Shown: positions 48,670 through 59,245 of the stretch, piece by piece | Numbering within the stretch: the first letter of the stretch is position 1 | Layout: each line of letters begins with the position of its first letter | From: Lactifluus volemus | Taxonomy: Eukaryota; Basidiomycota; Agaricomycetes; Russulales; Russulaceae | NCBI GenBank assembly: GCA_022376515.1 | Contig: WTXI01000037.1 | Coordinates: 186,001 to 250,000, forward strand | Direction of reading: 5' to 3' | DNA length: 64,000 bases | The notes under the pieces: model-generated | The model's database searches: none | Told to the model about the DNA's origin: nothing | Seen by the model: the letters and a program-made list of their open reading frames with translations, nothing else | Program-made: the position numbers and the translations under genes

Positions 48670-49113
48670 TGTTAGGGACTAGCTGTTCCTAGTTCCTAAG
48701 ATAGGATCAAGTTGTTCAGGAGGACCAACAGAGACGCGAGTCTAAGTTGGGTCTAGCTAAGTTATAGCACTTAGAGGGCTTCAAGAGAGAGAGGAATCAC
48801 AAGGGGATTTGTGAGGAGGTTCAAGAGGCTAGTATTGGAGAGAAGTCCAAGCTGGAGAGCAAGGACACAAGTCGAGGAGTCTTATATACTGTACAGGGCA
48901 AAGGGCGAGTGACATCAGTAATGATGTCATGAGCCTGGGTCTAACTATGACGTCATCGAAGTTCTAGGCTAATGATGTCATAAGAGTCACTATGAGTCAA
49001 GAACACGCCGTTCTGTGTCATACAAGGTGAGGCTCTGTCCGTAAGCGAGAATGTAGTTGGAAATGAAAAACATGAGGCAACAGGGAGGCAGAGGTCTAGA
49101 CGAATCCATAACA
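48670..49113 (-). repeat. 3' LTR of the Ty3/gypsy element
   Basis: A 444-bp LTR with TGTTA/TAACA ends. It differs from the 5' LTR by about four substitutions, all transitions, and one G in a G-run. On the internal side, a purine-rich stretch (minus strand GACGGGAGG, about 49114-49125) fits a polypurine tract. Confidence 0.95.
48948..48955. promoter_or_regulatory. CRE/ATF-type site in the LTR
   Basis: TGACGTCA, the palindromic CRE/ATF-CREB bZIP site, lies in the LTR, with two further ATGATGTCAT half-related sites at 48921-48930 and about 48971-48980. In the 5' LTR the corresponding site reads CGACGTCA. A bZIP input into transcription of the element is plausible but untested. Confidence 0.4.
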
Positions 49114-49149
49114 TTACCTCCCGTCTTAGGTGATTGTCCCACCAATCAC

Positions 49150-50288
49150 TCAACACTCCCAGAAGGAGGGGTCCAGGTTGTGGACGTCGTCGTCGTAATC
49201 ATCGCTGTACCAGTTCTGCTCGGCCTCGTAGTCGGCTTTCGCATCCTTGGCCCAAGCAGCGGGGCAGCGGTGACTCTTGTAATTTTCATGTCCTGTCCCA
49301 ATGAGGCATTCCCCGCCTTTGCGCGGACAGTTGACATGCGGGGTCCAGCAGCGGGCGCCGACGTGCCCAAGTTTGCGACAGAGGTTGCAGCGGGTGTTAG
49401 GCGGCTGCCACTCTTGGCCTTCTTCTTGCCCTTCACGTCGCGTGCGCTGGTGTAGGGCTTCTTAGTGGTGCGACGGGGGTGTTCGTCTTCGCTGCTTCCA
49501 GCTCCTCCGCGTATGCGCAACCTTCCTACCTGTTGTCTGGTTTCTTCATTGGGAAGGGGACGAGGAGGCGGTGGCGGGGCGCCTGGGACGACGACGGGCG
49601 GTGGGGAGTTGAAGTGACGAGGCGGCGGTCCTCGTATGTCTGCCCTGTCGCTGAGGATGAAGGGGAGGAGTCTAGTGGTTGTCCCAGTGGTCCCAAGGCG
49701 TCGGATGCTGTCTTCATGCTTCTTACGGAGGACGCTGAGGTTCTGTCCCAGTTTCCTCCCTTCCAGCTTCAGTCGCTCTTTCTCCTCCACCGTCCACCTG
49801 TAGCGCTGCACCTCTGCTGTCAGTCCCGGATCCCCTAGCTGTCTGAGCGCGTCGTCGACGGTGCGGCGGAAGACGTGGGTAGGGTGGAATAGGACGAGGT
49901 CGTCACGACCTGTCTGCTTGTCCGGGTGACTGCGGGCATTAAGGGGGGCCTCGAACGGCCCTTCTCCGGTCTTGGTGTACCCGGTGATGTAGGAGTCGTC
50001 CCTCATGGCGAACTTGACGAATTCCATCTCTATAAATCCTCCCGACTCCGCGTCTTTTATCGTGAAAGAGTAGTCGTGAGGGTCATCTTCTTCGTAGTGG
50101 TGGAACCCCGCGGGGGTGGGGATGGTTCTTTCCGGTACGGGGCTCAGGATTCTGGCACAAGGGGGAGTAGGGAGACGCGGTATTTCTTGGATGTCATCGT
50201 CATCATCCACCACGGTCTCGGAAGGTGTGGCTGGTACATAACGTGGAGAGGAGGGGGCTTCGGATATTGGGGAGGTGTCTCTACCCAT
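49150..50288 (-). CDS. Additional 3' ORF of the gypsy element, zinc-knuckle C-terminus
   Basis: Downstream of integrase and in the same sense, a minus-strand frame of about 380 codons starts at 50288. It begins with an acidic, Pro-rich region, then a folded-looking segment (DYSFTIKDAESGGFIEMEF, HVFRRTVDDALRQLGDPGL), a coiled coil (VEEKERLKLEGRKLGQNL) and a Pro-rich linker. In the frame one base away, the end reads CNLCRKLGHVGARC, a perfect CX2CX4HX4C zinc knuckle, followed by more Cys/His residues, stopping at 49150. So the intact product probably ends in a zinc knuckle, and this copy carries a frameshift near 49,430. Such an ORF is not part of the standard Ty3/gypsy gag-pol set; its function is unknown. 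Confidence 0.75.
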
Positions 50289-50365
50289 TAGGAGGTCCTG
50301 AATGACCTGGACGTCGACTTGGGCGATTGCTGCGAGGAAGTCCCTATCCTCGGGGCTGTAGACCG

Positions 50366-52158
50366 CTACTGGGCGACGAGGAGTAGTGGGGGAAGTGGGG
50401 AAGAGTTATTGGAGGAGGAAGGCATCGGAGGAGAGACTTGGATAGATCGGATGATGGTCTTTCTCCCTCTCTTTGGCTTCGCTTTTATGTCTTCTGCGAG
50501 CGCCTTCTTCGGATGTCTCTGGGTGAATTCCTTGAGGCAATCTGGGGCACGGATATTTCCTTCCGGTTCCCAGGTGTCATGTGCCTCGCTGTAGCCCCTC
50601 CATCGAACTCTATATTGACGCTTCCTATTGTTCTTGCCTCCACTCCACCGCATGTCGAGGATTTGATCCACCTCGTACTCCGTTTCACCTTCGATCAGGT
50701 CAGGTGGTGGTTCTTCAAAGTTCTCACCGTGTTCCTCCGTCTCCTTATATGGTGAGAGGAGAGAGGCGTGGAAGACATCGTGTATTTTCCACGAGGTAGG
50801 GAGTCGCAGTTTGAAAACCACCGGTGACACGACTTTGGTCACAAGGAAGGGTCCATGCCGTTTATTGCTTAGTTTAGCAGTGGGGTGCGTCGTCTTCAGA
50901 TTAGTCCCTTCTAGCCAGACCTTCTCACCTTCATGGAAGGGCCTGTAGTTACGTTGTCCCTTCTTCCTCTGGGCGTAGCGTTGCAACGTGTTTTGAGCGG
51001 CTCTGATCGATCGTTGAGCTTGCTCTCTTACATGTTCTAGGGTGCGCTGTCTATTCTCCAGAAGGGGGACGTTGGTGGTGATCGGCTGGTCAGGTAGAGA
51101 GGGCGTGTGTCCCATGAGGAGTTCGAACGGCGTCTTATTTGTGGTGGCATTAGGCCACGACCTTTGTACATATTGCGCCATGGGTAACCAGGTAGCCCAG
51201 TCGTCTTGTTCATAATTCCCATAGATCCTCAAGTACTGCTCTAGCCACTGGTTGGTTCATTCCGATTGTCCGTCCGTCTGCGGGTGGTAAGCCGTACTGA
51301 GGTTCTGAGTTGACCCTAGTATTCGACAGAGTTCTTGCGCGAAGTTGGCAGTGAAGCGAGGGTCTCGGTCCGAGATGACCTTTCTAGGGGCGCCATAGTG
51401 GGGGAATACGTGTTCGGCGTACAGGGAGGCTACTCCTGGCGCATCTATGGTTTTGTTACAGGGGAGGAAGACGGCTGCTTTGGTGCAGTCGTGGTCAGTG
51501 ATCGTGAGGATAGAATCATATCCTTTTGACAGAGGCAGGTCGGTTATCAGGTCCAGGGCTATGGTTTCAAAGGGGGCAGCGTTTCGTTCTGTGGTGATGG
51601 GGAAGACAGGGATCTTGGGCTTGGTGGTGCGGCTCTTAGTTGCTTGACAGATGGCGCATCCTTGCACATAGTTTTTGACGAATTGTTTGATGTCGGGCCA
51701 CCAGTAGTCGTGTGTGACAAGCAGGTAGGTGTAAAAAATTCCGGGGTGTCCTGCCGTTTGGTGGTCATGGTAGTGAGTAAGTATCTCCCTTCTCAGGGTG
51801 TTGTCTACCACGACAACTGGTTTGTCATCGTGAAACCAGATATCATCCCTCCTGTGCATGCGGGGGTGGAGCTCCGACCAGTGGAGGAGTTCTGCTGGGG
51901 TACGGGATTGTGCCTCAAAGACACGCTCTTCGAGGGAGGAGAGGCTAATGGCGCGGACGAAGACCGAGTCGGGGAGAACCGTGACATCCTGGTTGTCCTC
52001 CTTCCCTTGGTCGTAGTCTGGGCGGTGCGAGAGGTGATCCGCCTTGTTGTACTTTCCAGGCTTGTGGATCAGTTTGTAGTTATATTCCGCAAGTCGTGGG
52101 ATGTAACGGGCAACCCTCCTGTTGATTTTCTGTGGGTTGCGCCAGTGTTGGAGGTTAG
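50366..52158 (-). pseudogene. Gypsy RNase H end, integrase and chromodomain, interrupted
   Basis: Reading from 52158 downward, the end of the RNase H/connection domain (HWRNPQKINRRVARYIPRL) leads into integrase. The zinc-binding part shows HDHQTAGH and CAICQATK; the catalytic core shows ALDLITDLP, ISDRDPRF and the Glu in NQWLE, completing D,D,E. A GPF motif (RHGPFLVTKVV) and a chromodomain (EYEVDQILDMRW, QYRVRWRGYSEAHDTWEPE) follow. An in-frame TGA at 51257-51259 sits between QSE and TNQW where related elements have an Arg codon, so the core is split. The chromodomain probably guides insertion into modified chromatin, as known for chromoviruses. Confidence 0.88.
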
Positions 52159-54347
52159 CATCAGGAAAACCCTATATGGTAAATTTAACCATATGGAGCT
52201 CATTTATGTAGCATTATGCTTCAAAGAGCATAAATTAATGGATGAAACAGATGAACAGTCTGAACAGAATTTACAGAAATATCCATGAATGAATGAGCAA
52301 CGCCCGAAGGCCCCTTTAATAGAGCTCCAAATGGTATATTTTGTATTATTCCACTAAATTAACCACAGTTTTTGTCAATGACAGTATGTTTCAGCACCAT
52401 ATTCAAATTGTTTCCATTATGGTCAATCATATTTAAAAAGTTAAAAAAAATATATTGCAAGTACACAACAACATCAGATAAAATACAAAAAACTATGTAA
52501 TCTATTAACTTGCATCCTTGCCCTACACCCATGATCCCAATTACCAACAATCCAAATCAATCCAAGACGGGGAAGCGGTGGTGGAGGCGTGGGAATTGCG
52601 GGAGGCGCGAGAGGGGCAAGGCACGCGAGAGGGGCAAGGCGTGCGGGAAGCGCGGGAGGGGCAAGGGGCACGAGAAGTGCAGACGCGGAGGCAGTGGGGC
52701 AGGATGCGGAAGTGGCACAGGAGGTGGTAGCCCAGGCGGCAGAGGCGGAGGCGGAAAGGAGGCGAAAAAAAAGTGAGAACACGTTGGGGCGGGGCAGGCA
52801 ACACGACAACATACCGGGGAGAGATACAGAAAGCATAGGCGCAGACAGGAAGTCGCGACAGAGGCAGAAGGGGCGCGGGAGGCCCAGGAGTTGCAGAGGC
52901 GGCGGCGGCGGAGACGGAAGTTGTGCAAGCAGAGGAGGCAGCGGTGATGGAGGCGGCGGCGGAGGCAGCGGTGAAGGAGGCGGCGGCGGAGGCGGCGGTG
53001 AAGGAGGCGGCGGAGGAAGCGGGAGAATAGTCAGGACAAACTAGGGCAGGGCAGGCATCATGACGACGTACCGGGGGGGAGACGCAGAAGGCGTCGGCGC
53101 TGGCAGCGTGGACCACCTGCAGTGCCAGTGCGGAGGCAGAGGCAGAGGCCAAAAAAAAAAAGAAAAAAAAAAAACAAGAGGGCAAAGCGATAAACGCAGT
53201 CGCGGTGGCAAGGAGAAGGCGCGGACGGTGAGATGTGTGGCGGCATGAGCGGTGGTGGCGACAGCGAGGACCAGACACTGAGACGACGGTGACAGAGGGG
53301 AGAGAGGGTAAGGAAGGCAGAGGCACGAAAATGATGAATACTTAAATCAACATCGTGCAAACAAGAATAAACAACAGATGCACGTGGTTGGTGCATGGAG
53401 CGACTTAGCGAAATTTTCATGACGCTCTCCCCGAGTCCCCCCGTCTCACATTTCCATAAACGGAAAGTCTTGTATGCGCCACGTGGCACATGCATGTGTT
53501 GTTTATTCTTGTTGGCACCATGGTTGATTTTCGTGCTGCGTCCTTCTGTCCCTCTCCTCCTGTGCCTCTGCCTCTGCCTCTGCCTCTGCCTCTGCTGCGT
53601 CCTGTGCCTCCACCGCTCTCGGCTCCTCCACATCGGCGCTTACGGACTCACTGGCACTGCGGGGCTGTCCACCCTTCCTGGTATGTTGTCATGCTGCTTG
53701 CCCCGCCCCAAGTATCCTGACTCTTCTTTTGCATCTGCCTTCTGTCTCTGCCTCCTGCGCCTCCTCTTCCCCCTGTGCCGCCGCCTCCCCCACCTGCACC
53801 ACCACCTTGCGCACCTCGTACGTCACCCGTCTCCTCCGCCGCTGCCTCCGCACCTCATGCGCTTCCCGTGCCTCCCGCGCCTCTCGCATCTCCCGCGCCT
53901 CCCGCATTTCCCGCGCCTCCCGCATCTCCCGCACCTCTCGCGCCTCCCACGCCTCCCACGCCTCCCCCACCTCCCGCGCTTCCTGCGCTTCCTGTGCCCC
54001 CCCTACCGGATCAACCCCCCCCCCCCCTCTGGATCACTCCAAGTTTCTCTTGCTCACCACATTTTGCATACACTATCTAGTATGATGTATTATAATATTC
54101 CAATAAAATTTTTTGGTACAAATTGTAGTGTGTGGCAAAATTAAAAAAAACTGTGTGTTTGTCATGCAATATTTCCATTTGCTTAGCACCAAAAAACACA
54201 AAAAACTGAAACTTTTTCAAACAAATAACAAGGATGTTGCAAGTAAACCAATTATGACCAAAATACAGCAGTTTCATACATCATTTAGGTTTTTTTATAC
54301 CATTTGGTTCATTTGTGCAAATTTTACCATGTAGGGTTTTCCTGATG
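52159..54347. mobile_element. 2.2-kb CATCAG-terminal element nested in the gypsy RNase H
   Basis: The element begins CATCAGGAAAACCCT at 52159 and ends with its inverted copy at 54347; the inverted termini extend to about 27 bp with one mismatch and a one-base gap. It is flanked by AG on both sides (52157-52158 and 54348-54349); because the target also contains CAT after AG, a 5-bp AGCAT reading is equally possible. Removing it rejoins the gypsy RNase H frame (FTDHA to NLQHW). The interior has no transposase. It consists of AT-rich ends and a GC-rich core at 52,560-53,980, largely an imperfect fold-back of (GGAGGC)-like repeats, related to the module at 59,340-60,060. Confidence 0.85.
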
Positions 54348-55450
54348 AGCATGGTCTGTAAACACCAAGACTTCATGCTGCGTGCCCAGCAGGAGATGTC
54401 GCCAGTTCTCCAGTCCTTTGACTACTGCCATCAGTTCCCGGTCGAAGATGTCGTAGCCACGTTCAGCTTCATTCAGTGTTTCTGAATGGTAGGCCACTGG
54501 TCGTTGTTTCCCATCGCCATCACGCTGGTAGAGGATGGCCCCTATTGCGTACTGAGAGGCATCTACCTCTAGTTCAAACTGTTTGGTTTCGTCTGGTCGG
54601 AAGAGTACAGGGTCGCTGGTTACTATGTCAATCAGCTTGTTCAGCGCATCCGTGCACTCCTGCGTCCATTTGAACGTCTGCCCCTTTTTAAGGAGGCTCG
54701 TGAGAGGTTTGGCGATATGGGCGAATCCTCTGATGAAGGGTCTTTGGTACCCTAAGACTCCTAGGGTGCTCCGCACTTGGGTCACAGTTGACAGTTGTCG
54801 CGGCCATGTTGCCAGCCCACTTCGCTTGGTCGGATCTATGCAGATAGTTCCATCTTTCACGTAGATGCCTAAGTACTCAACCGCATCCTTCTCAAACTCG
54901 CACTTGGGGAGTTTGAGGAATAGACTGTGATCGCGGAATACCTGTAGGACTTTCCGTGTTATTAAGCGGTGGCGGGCCGGGTCTTTGTGCGTGGCTATCA
55001 GGAAGTCGTCCATGTACCCGTGGCATTCCCCAGGGAATTCATCGTAGATGGGTTTAAAGGCCCTGTCCGCCATGCGTTGGAAGGTGGCCAGGAAGTTGTT
55101 TAGCCCAAATAATATGATGTTAGGGTGGTACAGTCCAAAGGGGGTTTTGAAGGCCGCTTTCCAGCGGTCCTCCTCTTTGATGCGTATATTGTGGTACCCT
55201 GATCGGATGTCAAACTTGGTGAACAGTTCCTTGCCACTGAGCTCCTCCATAATCTGTTCTATCCTTGGCATAGGGTAGACGTCTCTGACTGTCCATTTGT
55301 TGACTTCACGATAGTCTTGGATAGGACGGAGACTACCGTCTTTCTTTTTGATGAAGAACCAGGGTGTCGACCAAGGGGAGTTGGATTTTTCGATATAGTT
55401 TTTCTGCTCGTGTTCATCAATCCACTCCTTCGTGGCCTGTTTTCTGCCGT
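54348..55450 (-). pseudogene. Gypsy reverse transcriptase and RNase H, 5' part
   Basis: The minus strand encodes the RT fingers and palm (VNKWTVRDVYPMPRIEQ, FTKFDIRSGYHNIRI), the catalytic YMDDFLIA motif, PKCEFEKDAVEYLG, and an RNase H domain (FELEVDASQYAIGAILYQ, YDIFDRELMAVVKGLENW). The palm motif FGLNNFLATFQ deviates from the usual FGLTNAPATF, and the junction with the upstream protease-linker part is frameshifted near 55,450. The frame is cut at 54348 by the nested element, with the remainder continuing at 52158. The family is certain; the copy is inactive. Confidence 0.9.
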
Positions 55451-55452
55451 GG

Positions 55453-56118
55453 TCAGGGGGTACACCTTGCAGTTAATAACGTCTGGTGCTCCGGTTTGAG
55501 TTTGATTGCGTGGTCTTCTGGTCTGGATGGTGGGAATCGTTTCGATCCTTCTTCAGAGAAGACGTCGGCAAAGTCTCGGTATTGTGGGGGAATTTCTACT
55601 TTCTCTTTGTCTTTGTTCGCTTTCTCCGCCCACTGCTGTGCCATGTTGACTTTGCTGACTAGGACGATTTCGTCTCCTTCTTCCCAGGCAGGGTCTACGC
55701 GCGCTCTTCGTACGATCATTCGCTCCTGTCTTTTCTTTACTCGGTCGTACCATTTGGCTCTAGGTGTATTGGAAGTCCTTTCAGCTGACTGGTTTCCAGT
55801 CAAACTTCGGCTGGAACACTTTCAGCCAAGGGTACCCCAAGATGATTCGGTCCGAGCCCAGGTTTGAGACATAGAAGTTCTGTACTTCTTCCTTGTCTCC
55901 TTGTCTGATCCTGAGTTCGCAGTAATGGGTGAGGGCTCCTGCTGTGTTAGCGGAGCCATCGGCATTGGTGATGGTTCGGGGAGGGGGAGTTTCTGGAGGG
56001 CAACGTTTAGGAAGGAAGCGGTGGAGGTGTCCATGAGGTTTTCCGTGGCTCCGCTGTCCACAAGGGTTTTTACTTCGGCCATTCGCTGCATGGATCGGTA
56101 GGGCACATTCAAAATCAT
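55453..56118 (-). pseudogene. Gypsy aspartic protease and linker, frameshifted
   Basis: The first part (56118-55822) contains the retropepsin active site TLVDSGATENLMD. The second part (55803-55453), in another frame, reads IPPQYRDFADVFSE, then HAIKLKPEH, the linker that precedes reverse transcriptase in gypsy elements. At least one frameshift separates the two and another separates the linker from RT. The protease would mature the Gag-Pol polyprotein. Confidence 0.85.
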
Positions 56119-56189
56119 AGAATTCCGAGTCCTAATACCAATCCGATACAGTTCTATAGCTCTTTCCCAGGCCGGTGGGTTAGAGCTGC

Positions 56190-56654
56190 CTAAAAACCCT
56201 CGTCCTTCAGCATGCTGTCCATGAGCTCTTCGCGTTGCTCTCTGGTCATTCCTCTGACTTTTCCCAGAAAGTCTTTCTTGTCGTCATCCTCCTCTGGCTC
56301 TTCACTTGGTTCCGCACTGGCTGCAGAGGCTTCTTTTGTCACTACGCGTTTGGGTGCGGTTTTCCAGGTGTTCGTCCTTCCCTTCTTCTTGGGGCAGACT
56401 CTGGCCATGTGTCCGGTTTCTTTGCAGAAGAAGCAAGCCCCTTTCTTCATGAGGTTGTCTTTCTCCGCGTCCATCATGGCATTGACTTGGACGTTATCCA
56501 CGTCCATGGCGTCAAGCGTCAGTCCTTCTGTCTGTTTTTGGCATGTTCTTGCCAGGTGCGTCTGCCGTCTTTGCTTTCTTTGTACTTCTTGACTCGTTCC
56601 TGGAACCGTGTGCGCCCCACTCCGCCCATTTGGCTTGCTCGGCTCTTGCCGCAT
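56190..56654 (-). pseudogene. Gypsy nucleocapsid with CCHC zinc knuckle
   Basis: The minus-strand frame contains LTLDAMDVDNVQ and the zinc knuckle CFFCKETGHMARVC (CX2CX4HX4C), followed by a basic and then an acidic tail. It overlaps the end of the Gag frame by 143 bp in another frame. Either the element uses programmed frameshifting here or, more likely, this copy has a small indel near 56,520, since the knuckle normally belongs to the Gag C-terminus. Confidence 0.85.
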
Positions 56655-57924
56655 CTGCCCACTGCTGGAAGGTGCGTGGGGCTGGGTTGATGTGGTAGAG
56701 GGCGTTGTGTAGTGCTTGTTGGAGTCCTTGTCGGAACATGATGATGGTTCCTTTGTCCTGAAGGCTTCTGTTTGCCTTCCTGGCGAGTTCCGTGAAGTCG
56801 CTGATGTAGGTGTCTAGTTCTCCTCCCTTCATCTGAAGGTTAGAGAGGTTCCTTTCTGCGTTCTGTTCTGCTGCTGTGTCCTGGAACGCGCTCCTGAATT
56901 CATCCGCGAAAGTGTCCCACAGCCATTGGTTATCATAACCGCTGGGTTCACGTTTCGTGTGTGACGTTGTGGAGCCATTGGACCTGGGTCCTATTCCAAT
57001 TGGCGACCTTAGGTCCTTGATGTAGGACAGGCAGTTGGCGACTCTTTGATAGGGGAGGGCGAAGGCGTAGTTGAATGTGTTGTTGAGGCAAAAGAGGTTC
57101 CACTCGTCCATGAAGTCGTCTGCTTTCTGTCTGTCTCCGTCAAAGATGGTGGGTGGTCGTCCAGTGGGTGCTCCCATGAGGTAACCTGGTCCTGGCATCG
57201 GCCTTGTGGTAGTCCGCCTCCTGGGGGTCCTCCTCCTGGGGGTCCGGCCGGAGGCCAGCCTGGGGGCCCCCTCCATGAGGCGGGCCTTGAGGTGGTCCTT
57301 GCAGCGGACCTTGAGGTGGTCCTTGAGGTGGGCCTGGAGGCGGTGCTCCTCCTTGGTTGAGTATCCAGCCTGGTCAGCGATCGGGGGAAGCGGTCCTCCT
57401 CCTCTTATCGCTAGGTTAGCTACGGTTGCTGGTGCTTCGGTCATGGTTGCTCTGACTTGTATCGGTTCTGGTTCTATGGTGATGGCGTCCACCTGTTCTG
57501 CAAGGTGGGTCATCGGGGTGTTTGCTGGTGGCTCCTGGTAAGAGTGGGTAGACAGGGGGGTCGTTGGTTCTGGTTCCCCTGTGCTCCCATCGTCTTCACT
57601 GTCTTCTCTTATTGCGTTAAGAGCGCGATTGTTCGGGTGTTGGGCATCGGTCTCGTGCCACCATCCTGCTCCTGCTGCCTCGTTGAGTCTGAGCGCAGGA
57701 CAGGATTTGAGTATTTCATGGTGGCGCAGCACGGCGTGCCAGACGTCGTTGATGAATTCTACGCGGACTGACTCTCCTTCTTGCGCTACGCAGTAACACC
57801 GGTCTGTGGGGTTCCAGTATATGCTGCCTTTCACGTGCGCAGGTAAGTCATCGTTGTATCGGGTGGGCACTGGGATCAGTGTTTCGTCGTCGGGGAATTC
57901 TATTCTGAGGAGGGTCGTGCTCAT
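56512..57924 (-). CDS. Gypsy Gag protein
   Basis: A 470-residue minus-strand frame from the ATG at 57924. The N-terminal 150 residues are element-specific (GSIYWNPTDRCYCVAQEGES, an acidic Pro-rich stretch). A repetitive basic segment (HLKDHLKVRCKDHLKARL, then TPRRRTPRRRTT) precedes the capsid-like retrotransposon Gag domain: FDGDRQKADDFMDEWNLFCL, AFQDTAAEQNAERNL, LDTYISDFTELARKAN, MFRQGLQQALHNAL. Gag assembles the cytoplasmic virus-like particle in which reverse transcription occurs. The frame ends before the zinc knuckle, which lies in an overlapping frame. Confidence 0.9.
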   Translation of the reverse strand: MSTTLLRIEFPDDETLIPVPTRYNDDLPAHVKGSIYWNPTDRCYCVAQEGESVRVEFINDVWHAVLRHHEILKSCPALRLNEAAGAGWWHETDAQHPNNRALNAIREDSEDDGSTGEPEPTTPLSTHSYQEPPANTPMTHLAEQVDAITIEPEPIQVRATMTEAPATVANLAIRGGGPLPPIADQAGYSTKEEHRLQAHLKDHLKVRCKDHLKARLMEGAPRLASGRTPRRRTPRRRTTTRPMPGPGYLMGAPTGRPPTIFDGDRQKADDFMDEWNLFCLNNTFNYAFALPYQRVANCLSYIKDLRSPIGIGPRSNGSTTSHTKREPSGYDNQWLWDTFADEFRSAFQDTAAEQNAERNLSNLQMKGGELDTYISDFTELARKANRSLQDKGTIIMFRQGLQQALHNALYHINPAPRTFQQWADAARAEQAKWAEWGAHGSRNESRSTKKAKTADAPGKNMPKTDRRTDA

Positions 57925-57979
57925 ATTGCAACTGCAAGTACGCTGACTTCTGAGGCAGTTCTGGCAAAGGGATGAGAAT

Positions 57980-58246
57980 CTAGGTGCCGTCGTGTTCTAG
58001 TTCCGGGTCAAGCGTTTCCAATAGGATCGTCTCGCTTCTGTAGTCTTCTAGACTGTCGCTCAGGATCTCGTCTGCTTGCTCAATGGTCTGGGCAAGTTCG
58101 TGGAGTTCCGTCTGGAGCCTTCGCTTCTTTTCACCTGTAGCTAGGTCAAGTAGAAGGAGTACTGTGTAGTATTCTTTCTCCGCGGAGATCCGGATGGCAA
58201 GCGCCTCTACCAGATGTTCAATGCGGTCGTTCGGGGGTTCTGCCAC
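57980..58246 (-). CDS. Small ORF upstream of Gag in the gypsy element
   Basis: An 88-codon open frame between the 5' LTR and Gag. It is helical and acidic (HLVEALAIRISAEKEYYTVL, LHELAQTIEQADEILSDSLE). It opens at a GTG rather than an ATG, so translation as a separate protein is doubtful; it may join Gag by splicing or be leader sequence. The primer-binding site should lie between this frame and 58276 but was not identified with confidence. Confidence 0.35.
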   Translation of the reverse strand: MAEPPNDRIEHLVEALAIRISAEKEYYTVLLLLDLATGEKKRRLQTELHELAQTIEQADEILSDSLEDYRSETILLETLDPELEHDGT

Positions 58247-58276
58247 CTTTCAGTGGTGCGTGGGAGCTTGGACTTA

Positions 58277-58721
58277 TGTTAGGGACTAGCTGTTCCTAGT
58301 TCCTAAGATAGGATCAAGTTGTTCAGGAGGACCAACAGAGACGCGAGTCTAAGTTGGGTCTAGCTAAGTTATAGCACTTAGAGGGCTTCAAGAGAGAGAG
58401 GAATCACAAGGGGGATTTGTGAGGAGGTTCAAGAGGCTAGTATTGGAGAGAAGTCCAAGCTGGAGAGCAAGGACACAAGTCGAGGAGTCTTATATACTGT
58501 ACAGGGCAAAGGGCGAGTGACATCAGTAATGATGTCATGAGCCTGGGTCTAACTACGACGTCATCGAAGTTCTAGGCTAATGATGTCATAAGAGTCACTA
58601 TGAGTCAAGAACACGCCGTTCTGTGTCGTACAAGGTGAGGCTCTGTCCGTAAGCGAGAATGTAGTTGGAAATGAAAAACATGAGGCAACAGGGAGGCAGA
58701 GGTCTAGACGAATCTGTAACA
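58277..58721 (-). repeat. 5' LTR of the Ty3/gypsy element
   Basis: A 445-bp LTR with TGTTA/TAACA ends, nearly identical to the 3' LTR, followed outside by CTCAG (58722-58726), matching the five bases outside the other LTR (48665-48669). Confidence 0.95.
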
Positions 58722-58814
58722 CTCAGGGACACTCTGAGTGTCGACACGCTGAGTCCTGTGGTGTTGTAGCACAACCACCAAGCTTCAATGACCCTACATC
58801 AGCAAAATGTCCAA

Positions 58815-59245
58815 GCAGCTTAAAGTTACTTAAAGTCACTTAAAATGTTTTACTTAAAATGTGCTTAAAATATGCTTAAAATGTACTTAAAATTGCTTAA
58901 AATTGCTTTTTAAGTAGCTTTAAGTACATTAAGTGACGCTTAAGACAATTAAGTCATTTAAGCACAATTAAGCAAGTTAAGCGATGCCCATTTTTTAAGC
59001 AAAGTGGTCATGTGATTTTTAATCAACTGCTTAAGTGTCATGTCTGTGTACTTAATTGCACTTAAAACATCTTGTTGACTGCTTACTGCACTTACCAGTT
59101 GCTTAATTATCAGGTGTCGCTTAATTGTCACTTAAAACCACTTAAAACAATTGGTTCATTGGTTACTAGTTATTGTGTTTGCTTAATTGTTACTTAAACA
59201 TGTACAGTTGCTTAAAGTTGCTTAAAATTCGCTTAAAGTTGCTTA
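58815..59245. repeat. Left subterminal CTTAAA array
   Basis: About 16 CTTAAA hexamers, mostly on the plus strand and irregularly spaced at 10-40 bp, with several inverted TTTAAG copies. Dense short subterminal repeats of this kind commonly serve as transposase binding sites in DNA transposons. Confidence 0.8.

Larger units (their letters stand above)
48670..58721 (-). mobile_element. Complete Ty3/gypsy chromodomain LTR retrotransposon
   Basis: Two near-identical LTRs (48670-49113 and 58277-58721), each starting TGTTA and ending TAACA, bound a 10.05-kb element lying on the minus strand. The 5-bp sequence CTCAG is present on both outer sides (48665-48669 and 58722-58726), a clean target duplication. 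In sense order: a small ORF, Gag, a CCHC nucleocapsid, aspartic protease, reverse transcriptase, RNase H, integrase with GPF motif and chromodomain, then an additional ORF before the 3' LTR. The gene order RT-RH-IN with a chromodomain marks a Ty3/gypsy chromovirus. Frameshifts, an integrase stop codon and a nested insertion at 52159-54347 make this copy defective. LTRs differ by about four transitions and one indel, so insertion was recent. Confidence 0.95.

Noticed and set aside
49057..49838. Plus-strand frames antisense to the gypsy 3' ORF
   Set aside because: They are shadows of the minus-strand ORF, which has the zinc knuckle and matches the element's sense direction.
52541..53633. Long open frames on both strands inside the nested element, rich in Pro, Ala, Ser or Gly
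   Set aside because: They are translations of imperfect GGAGGC/CTCCGCC repeats, occur in several frames at once and show no domain or codon structure.
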